From Anaeramoeba flamelloides (Eukaryota; Metamonada; Anaeramoebidae), in NCBI GenBank assembly GCA_027625915.1, contig JANTQA010000023.1, forward strand, positions 22,878,001 through 22,942,000: a stretch of DNA of 64,000 nucleotides. The letters run 5' to 3'. The notes beneath the pieces are model-generated. The model was not told the origin of the DNA. It worked only from the letters and a program-made list of their open reading frames with translations, and made no database searches. This document shows positions 43,731 to 57,364 of this stretch, in pieces. The stretch's first letter is position 1. Every line of letters starts with the position of its first letter. A program made the position numbers and the translations under genes.

Positions 43731-46700
43731 TAAAATTAAGTACTCCTCAAAATGGAAATTGAGTGTCATACTTTTCTTGATTTTTTTTCCAACAAGTTCC
43801 TCTTTTTTCATTGTTGATTTTTTGAGATCGATCAAACACTTCACAATTTAATATCCTTTTTAATTGGGACTAGTTACTCATAAAAATTTCAAAATCAATT
43901 TTTTTCCCTTTTTGAAAATTATTTTTAAATCAAACCACTGACCCTTTTATAAAGCTGAAGACAATTTTATGAAGAGTAAATTTTAGATTGAATTTTCCAA
44001 AACACAAAAAAACAAAAAAAATCAGAAAAGTATCAAAAATTTTGATCATATTTAATTCAACAATTAAAATTTACTTCAAACATAAAGGAATTTACCTTTA
44101 AAATAGAATTGCACACAGGTTTATTATTGGGTAGCAAATTGGATGTTGCCTTGGAACAAGAACAAAAAAAATCATGGATTATATTTTGAAACACATGAAT
44201 TAGAGAAGTTGATAAGGATTATTTTGATCACTATTAGTTCTAAAAATATTTTTCATCTATTCAAGAGTGTCTCCAAACCCTCAAATTGCTTCTAACTTCT
44301 TTGAAAACTCAATTTGATCACGAAAAAAAAAAAATAATTTTAGAATTTTTTCTATTATTACTGAAAACATGGCAATGTATTCTCAATTATCATAGACAAA
44401 ACACCAACAATTCTTATAGTAAATTGTTCAATCAAATTATCGAGTTCCAACAATTTTTGTCTTATCCATTTTCAAAGTGTAAAAAATAATTCTCGTCAAA
44501 GTGAACTATTAAATCATATTGGCATTTGGGTGCATTTTTAGAATCATATTCCTTCTCTTGATTTTTTTTGCTTGTAAAGAGTATAATTTTTTTGAGATTG
44601 ATAATAATAAGAAAGTAGTCAACAATTATTCCAAAACAGCTTCTTTTAAAATTTTTCTGATTGTTAATGGTTGTGAAATGTTATTGGATCGAACTTTAAA
44701 ATTTATTTTTCGATCATTTTCAAATAAAATGTCAAAGAATCAATTTAAGAGTAACAGTGATAAGCTTCAAAAACAAACATAAACAATAAATTGTCAAACA
44801 AATAAGTGAAATTTATTTTATTAATTAAAACAATGCTCTTTGTTTTAAAAGAAAACATTCAGGCTTGTTTCCACAAAATAATGAAATTAAAAGATATATT
44901 TCATTTAGCAAAAAAATTTATACATTAACAGATCAAAGAAACCAAACAGAACCGAAAAGTAAAGAGGATCTTGGTTTCTTAAAGCTCTCATCTCTAATTT
45001 GAATCGAAAAAAAACCGATCAAATGGTAATTTTTCTCAAAAAGTAGATTAAAGCATTTAAAGTTCAATTTCTTTTCGTCAATTAAAAAAATTTTTTAAAA
45101 AATTTGAGAAAACCATTGAAAAATTTTGAGCAAATTCGATTTGTAATTGAAAATTTACTTAAAATATCAATTGGGTTGACCACCAAAATTAATTTGTTCA
45201 TAAGGCACTCTTGGATATCATCTTAGATCTTGCATTTGAACAAGATGAAAAACAATCATTGCTTTTAAACGAAACACATGTTTAGTGACTAAACTTATGT
45301 CTTTTTGAAAATTCCATTACATAAGATTGAGAATTCAGTTTTAAGAAATAAAAAAAGACAAATTGTCAAGGTTCTTATTCCCAATTTACAAACCCATTTA
45401 AAATCTATAAATTTTGGATTGTGCTTTTATTTTCATTTAAGAATTCAAAAAAACTAACTTCAATGAGGGGTGGGGACAACATACTCTTCCACTCCAATTT
45501 GGAAAAGAATTAGTTTTGGTATCTCAAATTTAAAAAAAAATATGTAAAATTTCAACAGATAATCTTTTTTTACTTAAAAAGATGTCATTTAGGATTCTTT
45601 TTCCACCCAATTTCTTGCCACAAATATTGCATAATAAAAGAACTCTCAAAAAAATGGAGTTCACAATCGCAATCTATTTTAATTAAACTTCTGTTTACAA
45701 ATTAACAATAAAAAAAATAAAGTTAAAATTTTTCTGATTTATTTTTCAAGAAAAGTTCTTGTGAAATAATTTCTTTCAAATAAAATAAATGAAAATTCAC
45801 AATTATAAAAAAAGTATTGCCTTTTATTTAACATTCATCTCCTTAGGTTTCCAAATTCAAAAAGAACTAAAAATATAAAATTACAAAATATTTTTTTTCA
45901 CATTTGTTTTTAGGAATGACAAAAAAGCTGAATAATTTTTGCATTTTATCCCAAAATAATTTGAAAGATGAAGACACCAACTATTGAGTTTTTTTAGTAG
46001 CGAACTTTTCACTTTTAAGGCTTTTTTTTTTAAAATCAAAACTAATAAGCTTCACTCTTCTTGGATAGTGATTTTAGAAACTAAAATTGGATACAGATTA
46101 TTATTCTTTTGAAATCTTTCAAGGGTCAATTGAAAAAAATTATGTCAAAAAGATTTGTTGAGAGAATAAGAGCAGATCAATTCATCAGTTCTACTCTTTA
46201 TTTTTCGAAAGATTTTGGAAAATGTGTAATAAAAATTCTTACTAATTCTTGATCAAATTGATCATTTTGTTGTTTTCAACCATTCTCAAACATCAGTTTA
46301 AAGAGACAATCTTTAACTCGGAAAAAATGTGAATTCCAAATTAGGATAATATGTTTTGCATTTTTTAGTTAAAATTTTGAAACCTACCAGTTTGAGAAAA
46401 GCCAATAAAACAGCCGAAAATTTTCTCGTCCTTCCTACAAATCTTCTAATTGATGAGAAAAAAATTTTGAAGAACAAAGCAAACTAACCATTATGAGGTT
46501 CTCGCTTAAAATGTATAAAAATTTGCTTTAGTACTGGCCTTCAAAGCAATGGTCTTGTAAAGAATGACTTTCATCTTTTCTCTTGGAAGTTGTCAAATAA
46601 ATTTTAATAAATTTCTGCTGAAATTCTCTTGATTCACTGTAAACAGGATCAATTTAAAATCCCTTTGCATTTCCAAGATACCTCAAATCTTTTACAAAGC

Positions 46701-46794
46701 ACTATTTTATTATTCCATTTATTTTTCTTTTATTCCAACTTAAATTCACTTTATTTATTTTTTTTTACTTCGTGATCAAACCAAAAGCCAAAAG

Positions 46795-49700
46795 ATGGAA
46801 ACAGAAAGAATTGCTTTTTTTATTTTCGCTGTAGCTTCGTTGGTGATTGAATTAACATTGTACTATTCTTTTATGAAACGCCGAAAAGTTCCACTCTTGA
46901 ATGTATACAATCTTTTCTCAAATTACTGTCTTTTTTTATTTTTTTTTTTTTGCAAAAATGAACCATTTTATTTTCTATTGACTTTTTAATTAACCAACCC
47001 TTCTTTCCCCCACCTCTTTTTGACACTTTAAAATCCTTCTTATATTTTCTAATCGACCAATAAAATATTAAAAAAAAACAACAAATCTTCTAAAATATAT
47101 GTTTGTGTTTTGCAATAAAATTTTAAAAATATCAACCTCTAAAGGTTCGATCTGCAACATTAATTTCAATCTTTACCTTTTCCACTTCCATTGGGATCAT
47201 AATTTTAGGGTTTATCGATTCCGAAGAATTGATTTATTCATGCTATGCTTACTTAATGGTCATATTTTTACATGAAACTTTTACAACCTGGATCTATATT
47301 GTACAAGCCTGGAGAATAAACTTTATATATTTAATGAACAAGTAAAATATATTTTTTTTCAAAATTTTATTGATTTGTTAATTGAAAAAAGCACATTTTT
47401 TATTCTTTTGAAAAAAAATTTTTCAATTTATTTTATAAAGATAGAACTCTGATTATGAGGCCTTTTTAAAAACGCCTTCTGGCAATGAAACTTTTTAACT
47501 GAGATTCAAAACTACTTGGATTAATTTATGTATTTTGGAAAATTTTTGAATTTTTTTTTTTTTTTTTATGAGAAAAGTAAAAAAAAAAATTTGAATCATA
47601 TTTTCATTCCTTAACACCCTACCAATAACCAAACACCGTTTGAAAACTCTTGTAGTTTTGCCAAATCAAATTAAGATCAAATTCTTTTGATTTTTTTAAA
47701 TGATCTTTACCTTATTTTTTAAAATTTTTGGGTTTCTGCTTGTTAATTTCTTGTCTAAAAAAAAGAGATTTGGAAAAGAAGAATTATTTTTTCAAATTAT
47801 TAAATTTTAAATATCATCCTTTCTAAAAATGATCAAATTTACCAGTATTTTTAAAAGTTAAGAAGAATTCAAATCAAAAATAAAAGTCATTATTATTCAT
47901 ATACATGTATCACGATTTCGATCACTATTAACTTTTAACAATACTAGAAAATTTGATTCTGCTTTTGAATTGTTTCCAATAAAAATTTTACAATTTCAAA
48001 AAAAATTTATCACTGTTTTTTAAGAATAATAAACCACTTAATTAATTGATATGTCATGAATACTGTTAATTGCAAAATAAAAAGATCAAAAATTTCATTT
48101 AGCTTTCCAAAATAATAACCAACCCTCAAGAATTAAAATAAACCATCAAAGTTCCCAATTTTAGAAGAGACAATTAATAATCTTCATCATTGTTTCAGTA
48201 TTAAAAATTTGAAAATGATAGCACGACTAAAAAATCTTTTTTTGGAAAGCTGAATGAAAAGTTTTTTCCATTTTTTTTGCAACAAATAGTAATTAAAATA
48301 TAACTTGACAACATAAAGTATTTTTGTTTTATATAGCAAATCCAACCACCTCAACAATTTTTTTTTTTAGGCAATATGGAAGAAAATAAATAGCTATATT
48401 CACTATGGACAAAAATCTTTAAATACTGGTATTTGAATTACAAATGGGATTAATTTTCAGTTCATTTTTAATTTCCTTTTTCAAATAGCCTTTTTAAATT
48501 CCGGTCTACTTATTTGAACTCTTTATTTGTACAAGAAGAATATAGAAAATCGGGGTTTTGAAATATTCCCGAAAATACCCGAAAATTTTTTAACCTCATA
48601 AAAACACGTTATGGACAACTTCTAAGATTCCCTAGTGCCAATATACTCATTTTAACGGTAAAATAACAATTTTACTTTCAGTCAAAATATTTTTTTTTGA
48701 TTTTTCTACTTTAAACTACTCTGAAGAGGTTTTGGTACCTTTTGAGTATATTTGTTTAATTGTTGGTACTTATCAGGGTAAGTGTATAGGTATGCCAGGG
48801 TATTGGTATGGGTGGTGTGTTTGTATATTAGGTTAGGTTAAACCACTTCCTTTTATGGAATGGGAAGTTAAATAAAGTTTGGTTTGGGTCACCTTATGTA
48901 GGATATAAGTATGTGTTGTACGATTAGATATTACTCGGTTATTTTTGGATTGTATTTAATATTACAAAATTATGGGTAATGATAAATAATTAGAAATTTT
49001 CAATTCAAGTACATTTTCATTCGTTTAGTTAATACTATTTCGAAATGATCAAAAAAGTTACAGTCATCGAGGGTACTTATTCCCTTTCACACAAAATGGG
49101 TTGAATACCATTCCCTAAAATTTAATTTTTTTGAATTTTGATATTTTCAGAAAAAAAATTTTTTTCAAAAATAAAAGCCAAATTTACCTTTATACTGAGT
49201 ATACTGGCACTAGTGTTTCATAGAAGTTGTTCAAAAAGTGTTTTTTAGGGGTTAAAAGATTTTCGGGTATTTTCGGGAATATTTGATAGATCCTAGAAAA
49301 TCAAGTAAAAATACTGTCTCATTACAAATTCAACGACCAGTATATTAATATTAAAATTTAACCACAGTAATCCCAACCGTATCATTGAAACTGTTCATTG
49401 ATAATATATCTAGAGTGTTACTGGGCACCCCGGCTCCCCTTTTTTAATTATTCTTTTTATTTGGAAAAAACAAGATATTTTTTAGATCAGAACAATAAAT
49501 AAAAAACACCACGAAGATCATTTTTTCTAGTATTCTGTGGGAATTTCCCATACAAAAGTTAGAATATCCATATTATACTATTCTGTAAAATTTCAATAAA
49601 TATCAATATTTTGTTCAAAAAAAAATTCATATTTTTTTTTTTATTCAATAAAAAATAAATATATCTCTTCTTTTTTAAAATTTTTAATCTCAAAACGAAT

Positions 49701-51124
49701 CTCATAACAATATAAAATTTCAAAATCAAAAAAAAAATAAAATAACTAATAACAATAATAGACAAAAGTTAAAATCTATCAAAAGATTTATCAAAAATGT
49801 GAACACTGAAGGAACGACTAGCACAAGTAAAGAACGAATAACCTCAAGATTTAAGGAAGAAAATGAAAGCAGTGTTATAAATTCCACAGCGGAATCACAT
49901 TTTTGGGAAGGAATCTTTGAAGAAGATGATGGTGCCAATGAAGAAGAGATCGATACAAAATTTCAAAAAGCTGAAAGGAAATTTTATCAAAAACGAATCC
50001 AAATCTCTGGCAAATATATGTTTTTTGCAATTTTTTTCCATTTTTTCTTCATGATTTTACTCCCTGCAATTGTAAATATCGAAAATAAAACTAAAAGAAG
50101 GCCAGATGGTATATGTGAATATGGGCAATTATTTGCACCCCTAGCTGCGTTTGCCTTTATTAGTCATCTTGTTTTATTTTCCTATTTCTTATTTAAAATC
50201 TGGAAAATCAAAGACAATTTCAAAATCCGAAATCAATTATATATGATCTTTATAACAAGTCTTATGACCTGTTTGGTATTAAACCTAAGAAACTTCATCA
50301 ATAAAATAATGATGTGGCAATGGCCTTTTGTATTTATAATTATAATACAATATTGGATAGTTTTGGGTTATCCTCTATGGGTATACAGAAAGCAGCATAA
50401 TTTATCTTTGGATATCAATAAGAATTCAAATTCACAGACCGATAATACCGTTGAAAAATTCACAAATATTTTAAATGATAAAAAGAAATCAAAATATTTT
50501 TTTAAATTTTTACAATTGGATTATTCAATTGAAAATCTATTATTTTATCAAGCAGTCACAAGTTTTGAAAAAATCAATCCAAATAAAAAATCAAAAAAAA
50601 AAAAATATTGCCAACAAATAATTAAAAATTTTATCCAAGTTAATGCCAGACTTGAAATCAATCTAGAACATTCAATCAGAAACAGTACAATTGAATTAGC
50701 AGAAAAAGGCCTTACAAACTCTTCATGCTTTGAAGAAGCAAAACAGAAAATCTTTTTTTTAATGTTTTCTGGAAGCTACCCTAATTTTCTATCCTCCAAA
50801 CAATATTATGAAATGATGATCGATATTGACCAAATTAATATTGAAATTGGAGGAGAAAAGGAAATTCAATTAAATCCTTTGAAGAAACCAAATGAAGTTG
50901 GAACTGAGTCAAATAATGATACAAAGAAAGAATCTGGAATAGATACAAATAGCAAAAATGTAAATACAATTACCGAAAATGAAGATAAAGATAAAAATGA
51001 TACAATCAAAGATCATGGTCAAAAGGAAGAAGATGATCAATCAAACTCTTCTTCAGATACAGAAAGTAGTGACCAAAATAAATCAAGTTCTGAAACATCA
51101 AATTCGGATTCTGATTCGGACTAA
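46795..51124 (+). CDS. Seven-transmembrane receptor with C-terminal RGS domain
   Basis: Three exons, 46795-46902, 47145-47341 and 49762-51124, phases 0 and 2, give about 555 residues. TM helices fall at about 6-26, 41-59, 68-91, 187-207, 224-247, 262-277 and 290-309, with a long Ser/Glu-rich loop after TM3. An RGS domain (about 333-454) follows: EKFTNILNDKKKSKYFFKFL, SIENLLFYQAV, CFEEAKQKIFFLM, YPNFLSSKQYYEM. The tail is acidic and Ser-rich (ending DSDSDSD). RGS domains speed GTP hydrolysis on G-alpha, and 7TM-RGS fusions are known from plants and several protists. It probably sits in the plasma membrane or an endomembrane and sets the level of G-protein signalling. The start METERIAFF leads straight into TM1. 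Exon 3 begins at acceptor AATAATAG, conserved in the paralogue at the right edge. Confidence 0.9.
46903..47144 (+). other. Intron 1 of the 7TM-RGS gene
   Basis: 242 bp, GTATAC...CTAAAG. It joins KVPLLN to VRSATLIS in phase 0 between TM1 and TM2. Confidence 0.8.
48066..48292 (+). repeat. Family F foldback MITE, copy 2
   Basis: Direct copy of 42760-42985. Ends fold back (TTTAGCTTTCC against GGAAAGCTGAA). Lies inside intron 2 of the 7TM-RGS gene. Confidence 0.65.
48561..49284. mobile_element. 724-bp TIR element in the receptor intron
   Basis: Terminal inverted repeats of about 140 bp start AAATATTCCCGAAAATACCC at both ends and share ACAACTTCTA, CTAGTGCCARTATACTCA and a GGTAAA block. The interior (about 48710-49130) is visibly richer in G and T than the surroundings (GGGTATTGGTATGGGTGGTG, TTAGGTTAGGTTAAACC). 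No transposase ORF. The outer TA at both ends may be a 2-bp target duplication; no longer duplication is seen. Confidence 0.8.
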
Positions 51125-54100
51125 TATCATATTTAAATTTATATTTTATTTTAAACAATACTTTTTGTATTTTTGTTTTATTATTGGGTTTAGAATAGAA
51201 AATTTAAATAATATTTCAAAAAATATTTTTTAAATAAGTAATAATAATAAAAATAATCCAAATGGATAACAAATCTGAAAAGTTATCTTTTTTTAACATA
51301 TATTTCATTTTGCAATATTTCACCCTTTTACCGTATTTAATTATTTTTTTAAATACACCCTTCAATAAAAAAAATAATAATAAAAAATATAAAATTTTAT
51401 TTACAAACAAACAAAAAAAAAAGACATTGATTATTATTGAATCAATTCCTTCCAAAAAAAACCAATAAATAAATTAAAGTGAAATGATTTGGTTTTATAT
51501 GATAAAACAAAAAAAAATTGAAATAAATTATAACTCAAAAGAATTGTTTGAAACTTGTATTGTTGTGTTATTGTTTTATTGGAAAAAAAAAAGTTATTTT
51601 ATTATTAAGAAGGGGGGTAATAATCTTAAATTGTGGTTTAATATTTTGTAAATATTTTAACAAATATGTAGAATTTTATTTTTTTTTTTGAATTTTATTC
51701 TTTTTGAATCCTTTGAAATTAGATTAATCTTCTAGATAATTATTTTAATTTGTGACAAATATTTCAGTTTCAATTTAAATCAATACTAAAACTGATATAC
51801 CACCCCTCCAAAAAAAAAAAAAAAAAAAAAAAAAAAAGGTAATAGATTACTTTTTTTTTTTTTGTAAAACTTTAATTAAACCTTCAAAATAATAATATTT
51901 ACCCACTGTAGAGAAACGAATGGTCATTTTTAAATGATAATTCTCTTTTTATATTTAATTTTAAGTTGAAAAGGATTAGTTTTTTTTTTAGTTTTGATTT
52001 TGGGTTTAAACTACAAAAAAAAATTGCAAACCATTTTAATTTATATAAAAATCTCAGTTTCAAATAATTTCTGTTAGTTTGTATTGTCAAATATCTTTTC
52101 AAAATCTAATTTTATTATATTATTTATTTTTTCTGCGAGAAAAAATTAATTGTAGAAAATTTGAAAATCAAAAAACCACTAATAAAAAACTAATGTAGTT
52201 ATAAAGTAAGACATAAAAATAAAATAAATATTTATAGAAAAGTAAATTTTGTTTAAAATGATTCAAATCACTTTATTTATTCACTCTTTTTACATTAAAA
52301 AGGTAAAGAATTTAATGACTTAAAAATCAATTATTTTACTGATAAAGTTTTTACAACAAAAAGTATTTAACAATAAAGTAGAAACCATAGGTTTAATAAT
52401 TTATATCTAAAAATAATTAATCATTATTTTGAAACTTTTCGTTTATTTATTTATTTTTTTTTCAAAAGAAAAATTAGTGATTATTCTAGAGAGTATTTAA
52501 TCACCATGATTCTTTGACATTAGTATTGATTTTCTACTGTAAAAAATTAAAAATATGAAACTATATTTTTGAATTTTTTTATATATATTGAAATTAATTA
52601 GGAAAGAATTAAATATAGATTTTCTAATTATATAGGTCCATAAAAAATGTTTAAGATTTTGGAAAAATTCCAAAAAACCGGAAAAAAAATAACAAAAAAT
52701 CCAATAATAATAATAAAAAATTATAGTTTTTGGTTTTTGTCAAGATAAAAAAAATTATTGAAAATTTCACCTTTACAAGTTAAAAACTCATTTAAAAATA
52801 ATAAACACTATTTTATCTTAAAAAAATTTTTTGAAAGGATTAAAAATTGAAAATATCAAAGTTGGAATTTCCGCCAGTCATTAAATAAATTTAAAATTTG
52901 TTAATTTAAATAAGAAAAAATTTCAATTGAATTGATTTGGTGATCAATTAGAAAAATATACCATTTTTCACAATTAATTGTTTTTTTTTTTTTTTTTAGA
53001 AGTAAAATTCACTATTAGAACTTTAAAAACCAATCCATATTCTTCAATAATTATTTATAAACCCTGAGAAAAAAATTATCAAGTAAGAAGTTCAATTTAA
53101 AAAATAATGTAGAAAAAAATACAAAAAAAAAAAAAAAAAAAAACAATACATTCCGTGTTTTTTGAACATATCTCAGAAATTACAAAATTATTTAAAAAAA
53201 AGATTAAAATATAAATTTCTGAAAAATAAAAATTTAGGTTATGTAATAAAAACATAAAGGAAATTCAAGAAAAATAAATAATGAATCACATTGGTTGGAA
53301 ATGTCAATATTATTTAAAAAATTATTATGTGTTCGAATAATATTAATAAATCAAACTATTATAGAGAGTATTATATATAATATAATGCCTACGTTTTTTT
53401 TTTGATTTGAAAATGAAAAAAAAAATCTAAAAGTGGGTTTCCAAATTTCAAAAAAATGACGACAATCTTTTATTTTAACTTTATCCTTTTAATTTTTCCA
53501 AATCTTAATCGTACTTTTAAATTTGATTAAATATCTGAAAATACTCACTACATTTACGATTTTACAAAACTTTTTACAAAAGCTTTGAAGAAAACATTTT
53601 ATTCATTTAAACGTTAAAAAATTTTTTAAAATTGGTTCGAATTCAAATGTTTCTTTCTCTTGAGTTGTTTTTTATAAGTTAAGATAGGATATTACAAAAA
53701 ATGGGAAATTGAATTAAAAATTTGATTAAATATATTTGAATTTATCAGTATTTTCCAGCAAGTATATTTTGACAACACATTGTTTATGTATTTAATTTTT
53801 TTTTTTTTTTTTGTTGTTGATAAGGGTTTTTTCAATTCCAATTACTTTTCTTGTTTTTTATTGATTAAATTTTATTCAATATCTAAATAAAGAAGAGATA
53901 ATTTTTCATTTTATTTTTGAAGTTACATTTTTTTATTTTTACTGAAATTACCAAATTTTCAATGAATTATATTTATTCAATGATAATTGTCTGGTTTCTT
54001 TCTAGTTTACATATTTAATTGAAAATATGTAATTAAACTAAAAACTTAAATAATTTCAAATTTGTGATGTCATAATTATAAATTTCTAATCATCAACTTA

Positions 54101-54128
54101 ATTGGCTTCATTTTAAATATTTTAAATA

Positions 54129-54326
54129 CAGTCAGTTTCACTTTTAAGGCACAACCTTACAATGAAATTTAAGACACAAAAAAATCTGAAATATTAAGGC
54201 ACAAAATTTGGAATTTTTATTTTTACAAATTATTTTACTAGAATTTGAATTTTGTGCCTTAATTTGAGATTTTTTTCGTGCCTAAAATTTCGTTGAAAGT
54301 TTTTGCCTTAAAAGTGAAACTGACTG
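54129..54326. mobile_element. 198-bp mariner-like MITE with TA target duplication
   Basis: The ends CAGTCAGTTTCACTTTTAAG and CTTAAAAGTGAAACTGACTG are perfect inverted repeats, TA flanks both sides (54127-54128 and 54327-54328), and much of the interior also pairs (GGCACAA and TTGTGCC blocks). CAGT ends and a TA duplication are typical of Tc1/mariner elements. No coding capacity; probably moved by a transposase encoded elsewhere. Confidence 0.92.
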
Positions 54327-57268
54327 TAATCATATTTTGAAATCATTCTGAAGAGAATTTTGAATGAATAAAAATATCCGTTTGTTATAAGTTTCTTATA
54401 CCCTTTTCAGATCATTTACTAAATGTGAATTTTTTTTGAAATAAATTCACAAATATTTAATCTTTGATAAATCTCGTTATATATCTGTTTTTTTTTACTT
54501 AATTGAATTTTAATTCAAATTAAAAATTAATATCATTGATTGATTTTAATTTTCAATTTAAATTTTTATTCCCTTTTATAATTGAGTTTTAATCATCAAC
54601 AAAAAAGCATTTTAGTTACTAGTTTGTCGATCTTTGAAATTCATCTTTATGTAAAATGCAAATTTTTATACATAATCACGATAAATAATAATAATAATGC
54701 TGGACTTCATTTTTTCATCCACAATTAATTTGGATTTAATACTTTATATATTTTATAGTAATTTAACAATAGTTTATAATCAGAAAAATAGAAAATTTTA
54801 TAAAAATAAAGATCTCATAAAAAAAAACTATTATTTTGAAAAATAAATTAAAAAAAAAAAAGAAATAAAACTAATGATAATAAAAAAAGGCCATTCCTTT
54901 GGTTTATGGGGTGGTTAGTGGATTGAATGAACCTTTACATTTACAGTACTTATCTTATAAGCAATTCTCATAAAATCTGAGCTATTATTGTATTAGATAC
55001 AACTTATGATTAGAATTATACTTGGATACTACAAACATATAATATATTGTTTTATGTGTAATGCTCTCCAGTTTATTCATTGTCTTGACTATATATATTT
55101 TTAAAATATAGTAATCAAATTACAAAATATTTCACAATTAGTAAAAAGAGAAAATCGAAATATATGAAGATTGTTTCACACCGCTCTTTATTTTATAATC
55201 CCTTATATTATCAAAAACTCAAACAACCCCTTTAAAATTTTCAATTAAGTTCAATAGATAAAGTACGTAAAGTGCTAAATTTAAGATTTACTCTTTTTTA
55301 TTAATTTTGAATTCGATCATAAGACGTATTTGTACATTCCTAATGTATAGTTTTGGCTAATTTTTATTATTCAAAATACTTTCTTAAAAATAATATATAT
55401 ATATATATATCACAGGTATTACATTTTTTCGTTTGGAAAACATAAAAGACTTGAAAAATCGCGTTTTTTCGATTTTTTTATATGTTTTTTCGTTTCATTC
55501 GTTGTTTTCGTTTTTTGTTTTTTGAAAAAGTTCTTGAATTATTTTGAAATCATACTTTCCGTTTCTCAGATATGAAAAAAAACGATAACGAAAAAACTTC
55601 TAAAAAACATGGAAATATAACAATTAAAACACTAGTTGGGCATAATTGCTTCCAAAGGGTTAGAAAAAGAGGAATTTAGTTTTTATTCATCTAATGTGGG
55701 TTTTTAGTTTTAATAACGATGAAAATGGCTGTTTTTTATAAATTTTTAAAAAGCTGAAACAGCACAAAGCGAGTTTTGAGTTTAAAAATATGGCATTTTT
55801 ATAAAACATAACAACAAATTAAAAATATTTTTTTTTTTTTTAAAATACAATTGTAGAAAAACTAGTTCAAAATTTCACTTTTTTATCAGATTACAAATTT
55901 GAGTGGCTCATCTATTTTTTTCGATGGTTATCACATCCCCTTAACACAATTAATCAGTACTAGTTGAATTTTAAATTTAATATTATATCTAATTAATAAA
56001 TTTGCTTTTTACTATTCAAACTCAAGTTTAATATCTAAAGAAATTATCTAAAAATTAGAATTCTTATTAGGTGAAGATTAATTAACAATGGTAAGGAGAG
56101 AAAATATATTACTAATTTACCCCTATTAAAAAAAACTTTTTATAAAGAAATTTCTGTTTTTGAAATTTTTAAGGGTTGTTACAACAGTAAACATTTCATT
56201 TTCTAGAAAACTGTTTTGAATCTTTAAACAATTGCCACTCCCAATAATATTTTTTATTGATCACAATAAAAAAATTTAAAATTATTAACTTAGAAAAAAT
56301 TTTTTTTTCACAATTGCTAATTTGGGAAAATCTGATCAGTGATTTTATTTCATTATTTGAATTCTACTACAACTTATGAGCAATAAAATTTCAATAATTT
56401 TAAATTTTTTTTGATACTATGAAACCATTTTTAAACCTAAATATTGTACTTAATTTATTATTTTATGTTCTATTTATTAACAATTATTTCCATAGGAAGA
56501 ACTTAATTATGTTATGTAAAACATTATTTCATTTTTTATTATTTATCTTTTAACAAAATAGTTTTTAAATAATTCTTTTGTTACTTTTTTATCCAATTTT
56601 TCTACTTATTATATTTTAATAACAAAATATTTCTTTCTTAGACTGTGGGAACAAATACCTAACGCATGTTAACTTAAGTAATAGATACTCTCACTTTTTT
56701 AGATAATTATAAGTATAAAATATTATTTCTTAATTAAATTTAGATATTTTATTATAAGGTTTATTTAATATAGAATAACAAGAGTAAATTGATTAATGAA
56801 TAAGATAAAATTAAAATAACTAATTCATGTGTCGAGAAGATTTAAATCAGTATGTCTGGCAAATTCGTGATTAAAATAATTAGTATTTAATTGATTTTCT
56901 TTTTTGTTTATACTTGTATTTTTTTTGTGATCGATCATATTTTTTTTTTTTTTGCAATGTATTTAATTACATAAAAATAAATTTTCATTTGTAATTTTTC
57001 GATAATTTCTTTTTTGTTAACATACTTTAAATAAATATATACAATAAATTATTGTTTCCATGATTTTAATTATTTTTGTATTGTAATTATTGTTTTTTTT
57101 TTTTGATTTCAAGAATGAAGTATATTTGAGGTATATAGTAAGAAATAAAAAAATATTGAATTACTGTGAATTTTGGAGAAAAACTTTAATCGAGTTGTAT
57201 TATCACATGAGATTTGCCTTTTTAATTTTTCATGTAATCAAAAATCCCATGCCTCGATATACATATAT

Positions 57269-57270
<2 letters not shown>

Positions 57271-57306
<36 letters not shown>

Positions 57307-57319
57307 TATATATATATAT
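57271..57319. repeat. (TA)n microsatellite
   Basis: About 17 TA units, an interruption TCT, then six more TA units. Confidence 0.95.
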
Positions 57320-57335
57320 CAAAGAAACGAATTTT

Positions 57336-57364
57336 ACGCGTCGCTCACGCGTGCTCCAACGCGT
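57336..57364. promoter_or_regulatory. Three helically spaced ACGCGT boxes
   Basis: ACGCGT occurs at 57336-57341, 57347-57352 and 57359-57364, spaced 11 and 12 bp, roughly one DNA turn. CpG-rich hexamers are very rare in the rest of this window. ACGCGT is the yeast MCB (MBF) site and a general CpG palindrome; a protein-binding role here is inference. No gene start lies nearby. Confidence 0.4.

Larger units (their letters stand above)
35729..46794. other. 11-kb gene-less, repeat-rich region
   Basis: No ORF here looks like a conserved protein. The longest (38720-38923, 42014-42220, 44286-44782) are Lys/Phe/Asn-rich and probably chance. Identified contents: a possible long family G element (36175-38829) with a TIR MITE inside it (37641-38188), family E (39655-40190), a (TA)n tract (40198-40221), a long A run (40514-40541), a family F foldback (42760-42985) and a family B copy (43500-43730). 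Confidence 0.55.
47342..49761 (+). other. 2.4-kb intron 2 of the 7TM-RGS gene
   Basis: Donor GTAAAA and acceptor AATAATAG, phase 2; the joint reads IYLMN(K)QKLKSIKRF. It contains a family F copy (48066-48292) and the TIR element at 48561-49284. The last ~80 bp before exon 3 match the same place in the paralogue, so the duplication included the intron end. Confidence 0.85.

Noticed and set aside
42014-44782. Short ORFs in the 11-kb gene-less region as exons of a hidden gene
   Set aside because: They lack conserved motifs, share no phase-compatible splice sites that I could join, and have the amino-acid bias of random AT-rich DNA.
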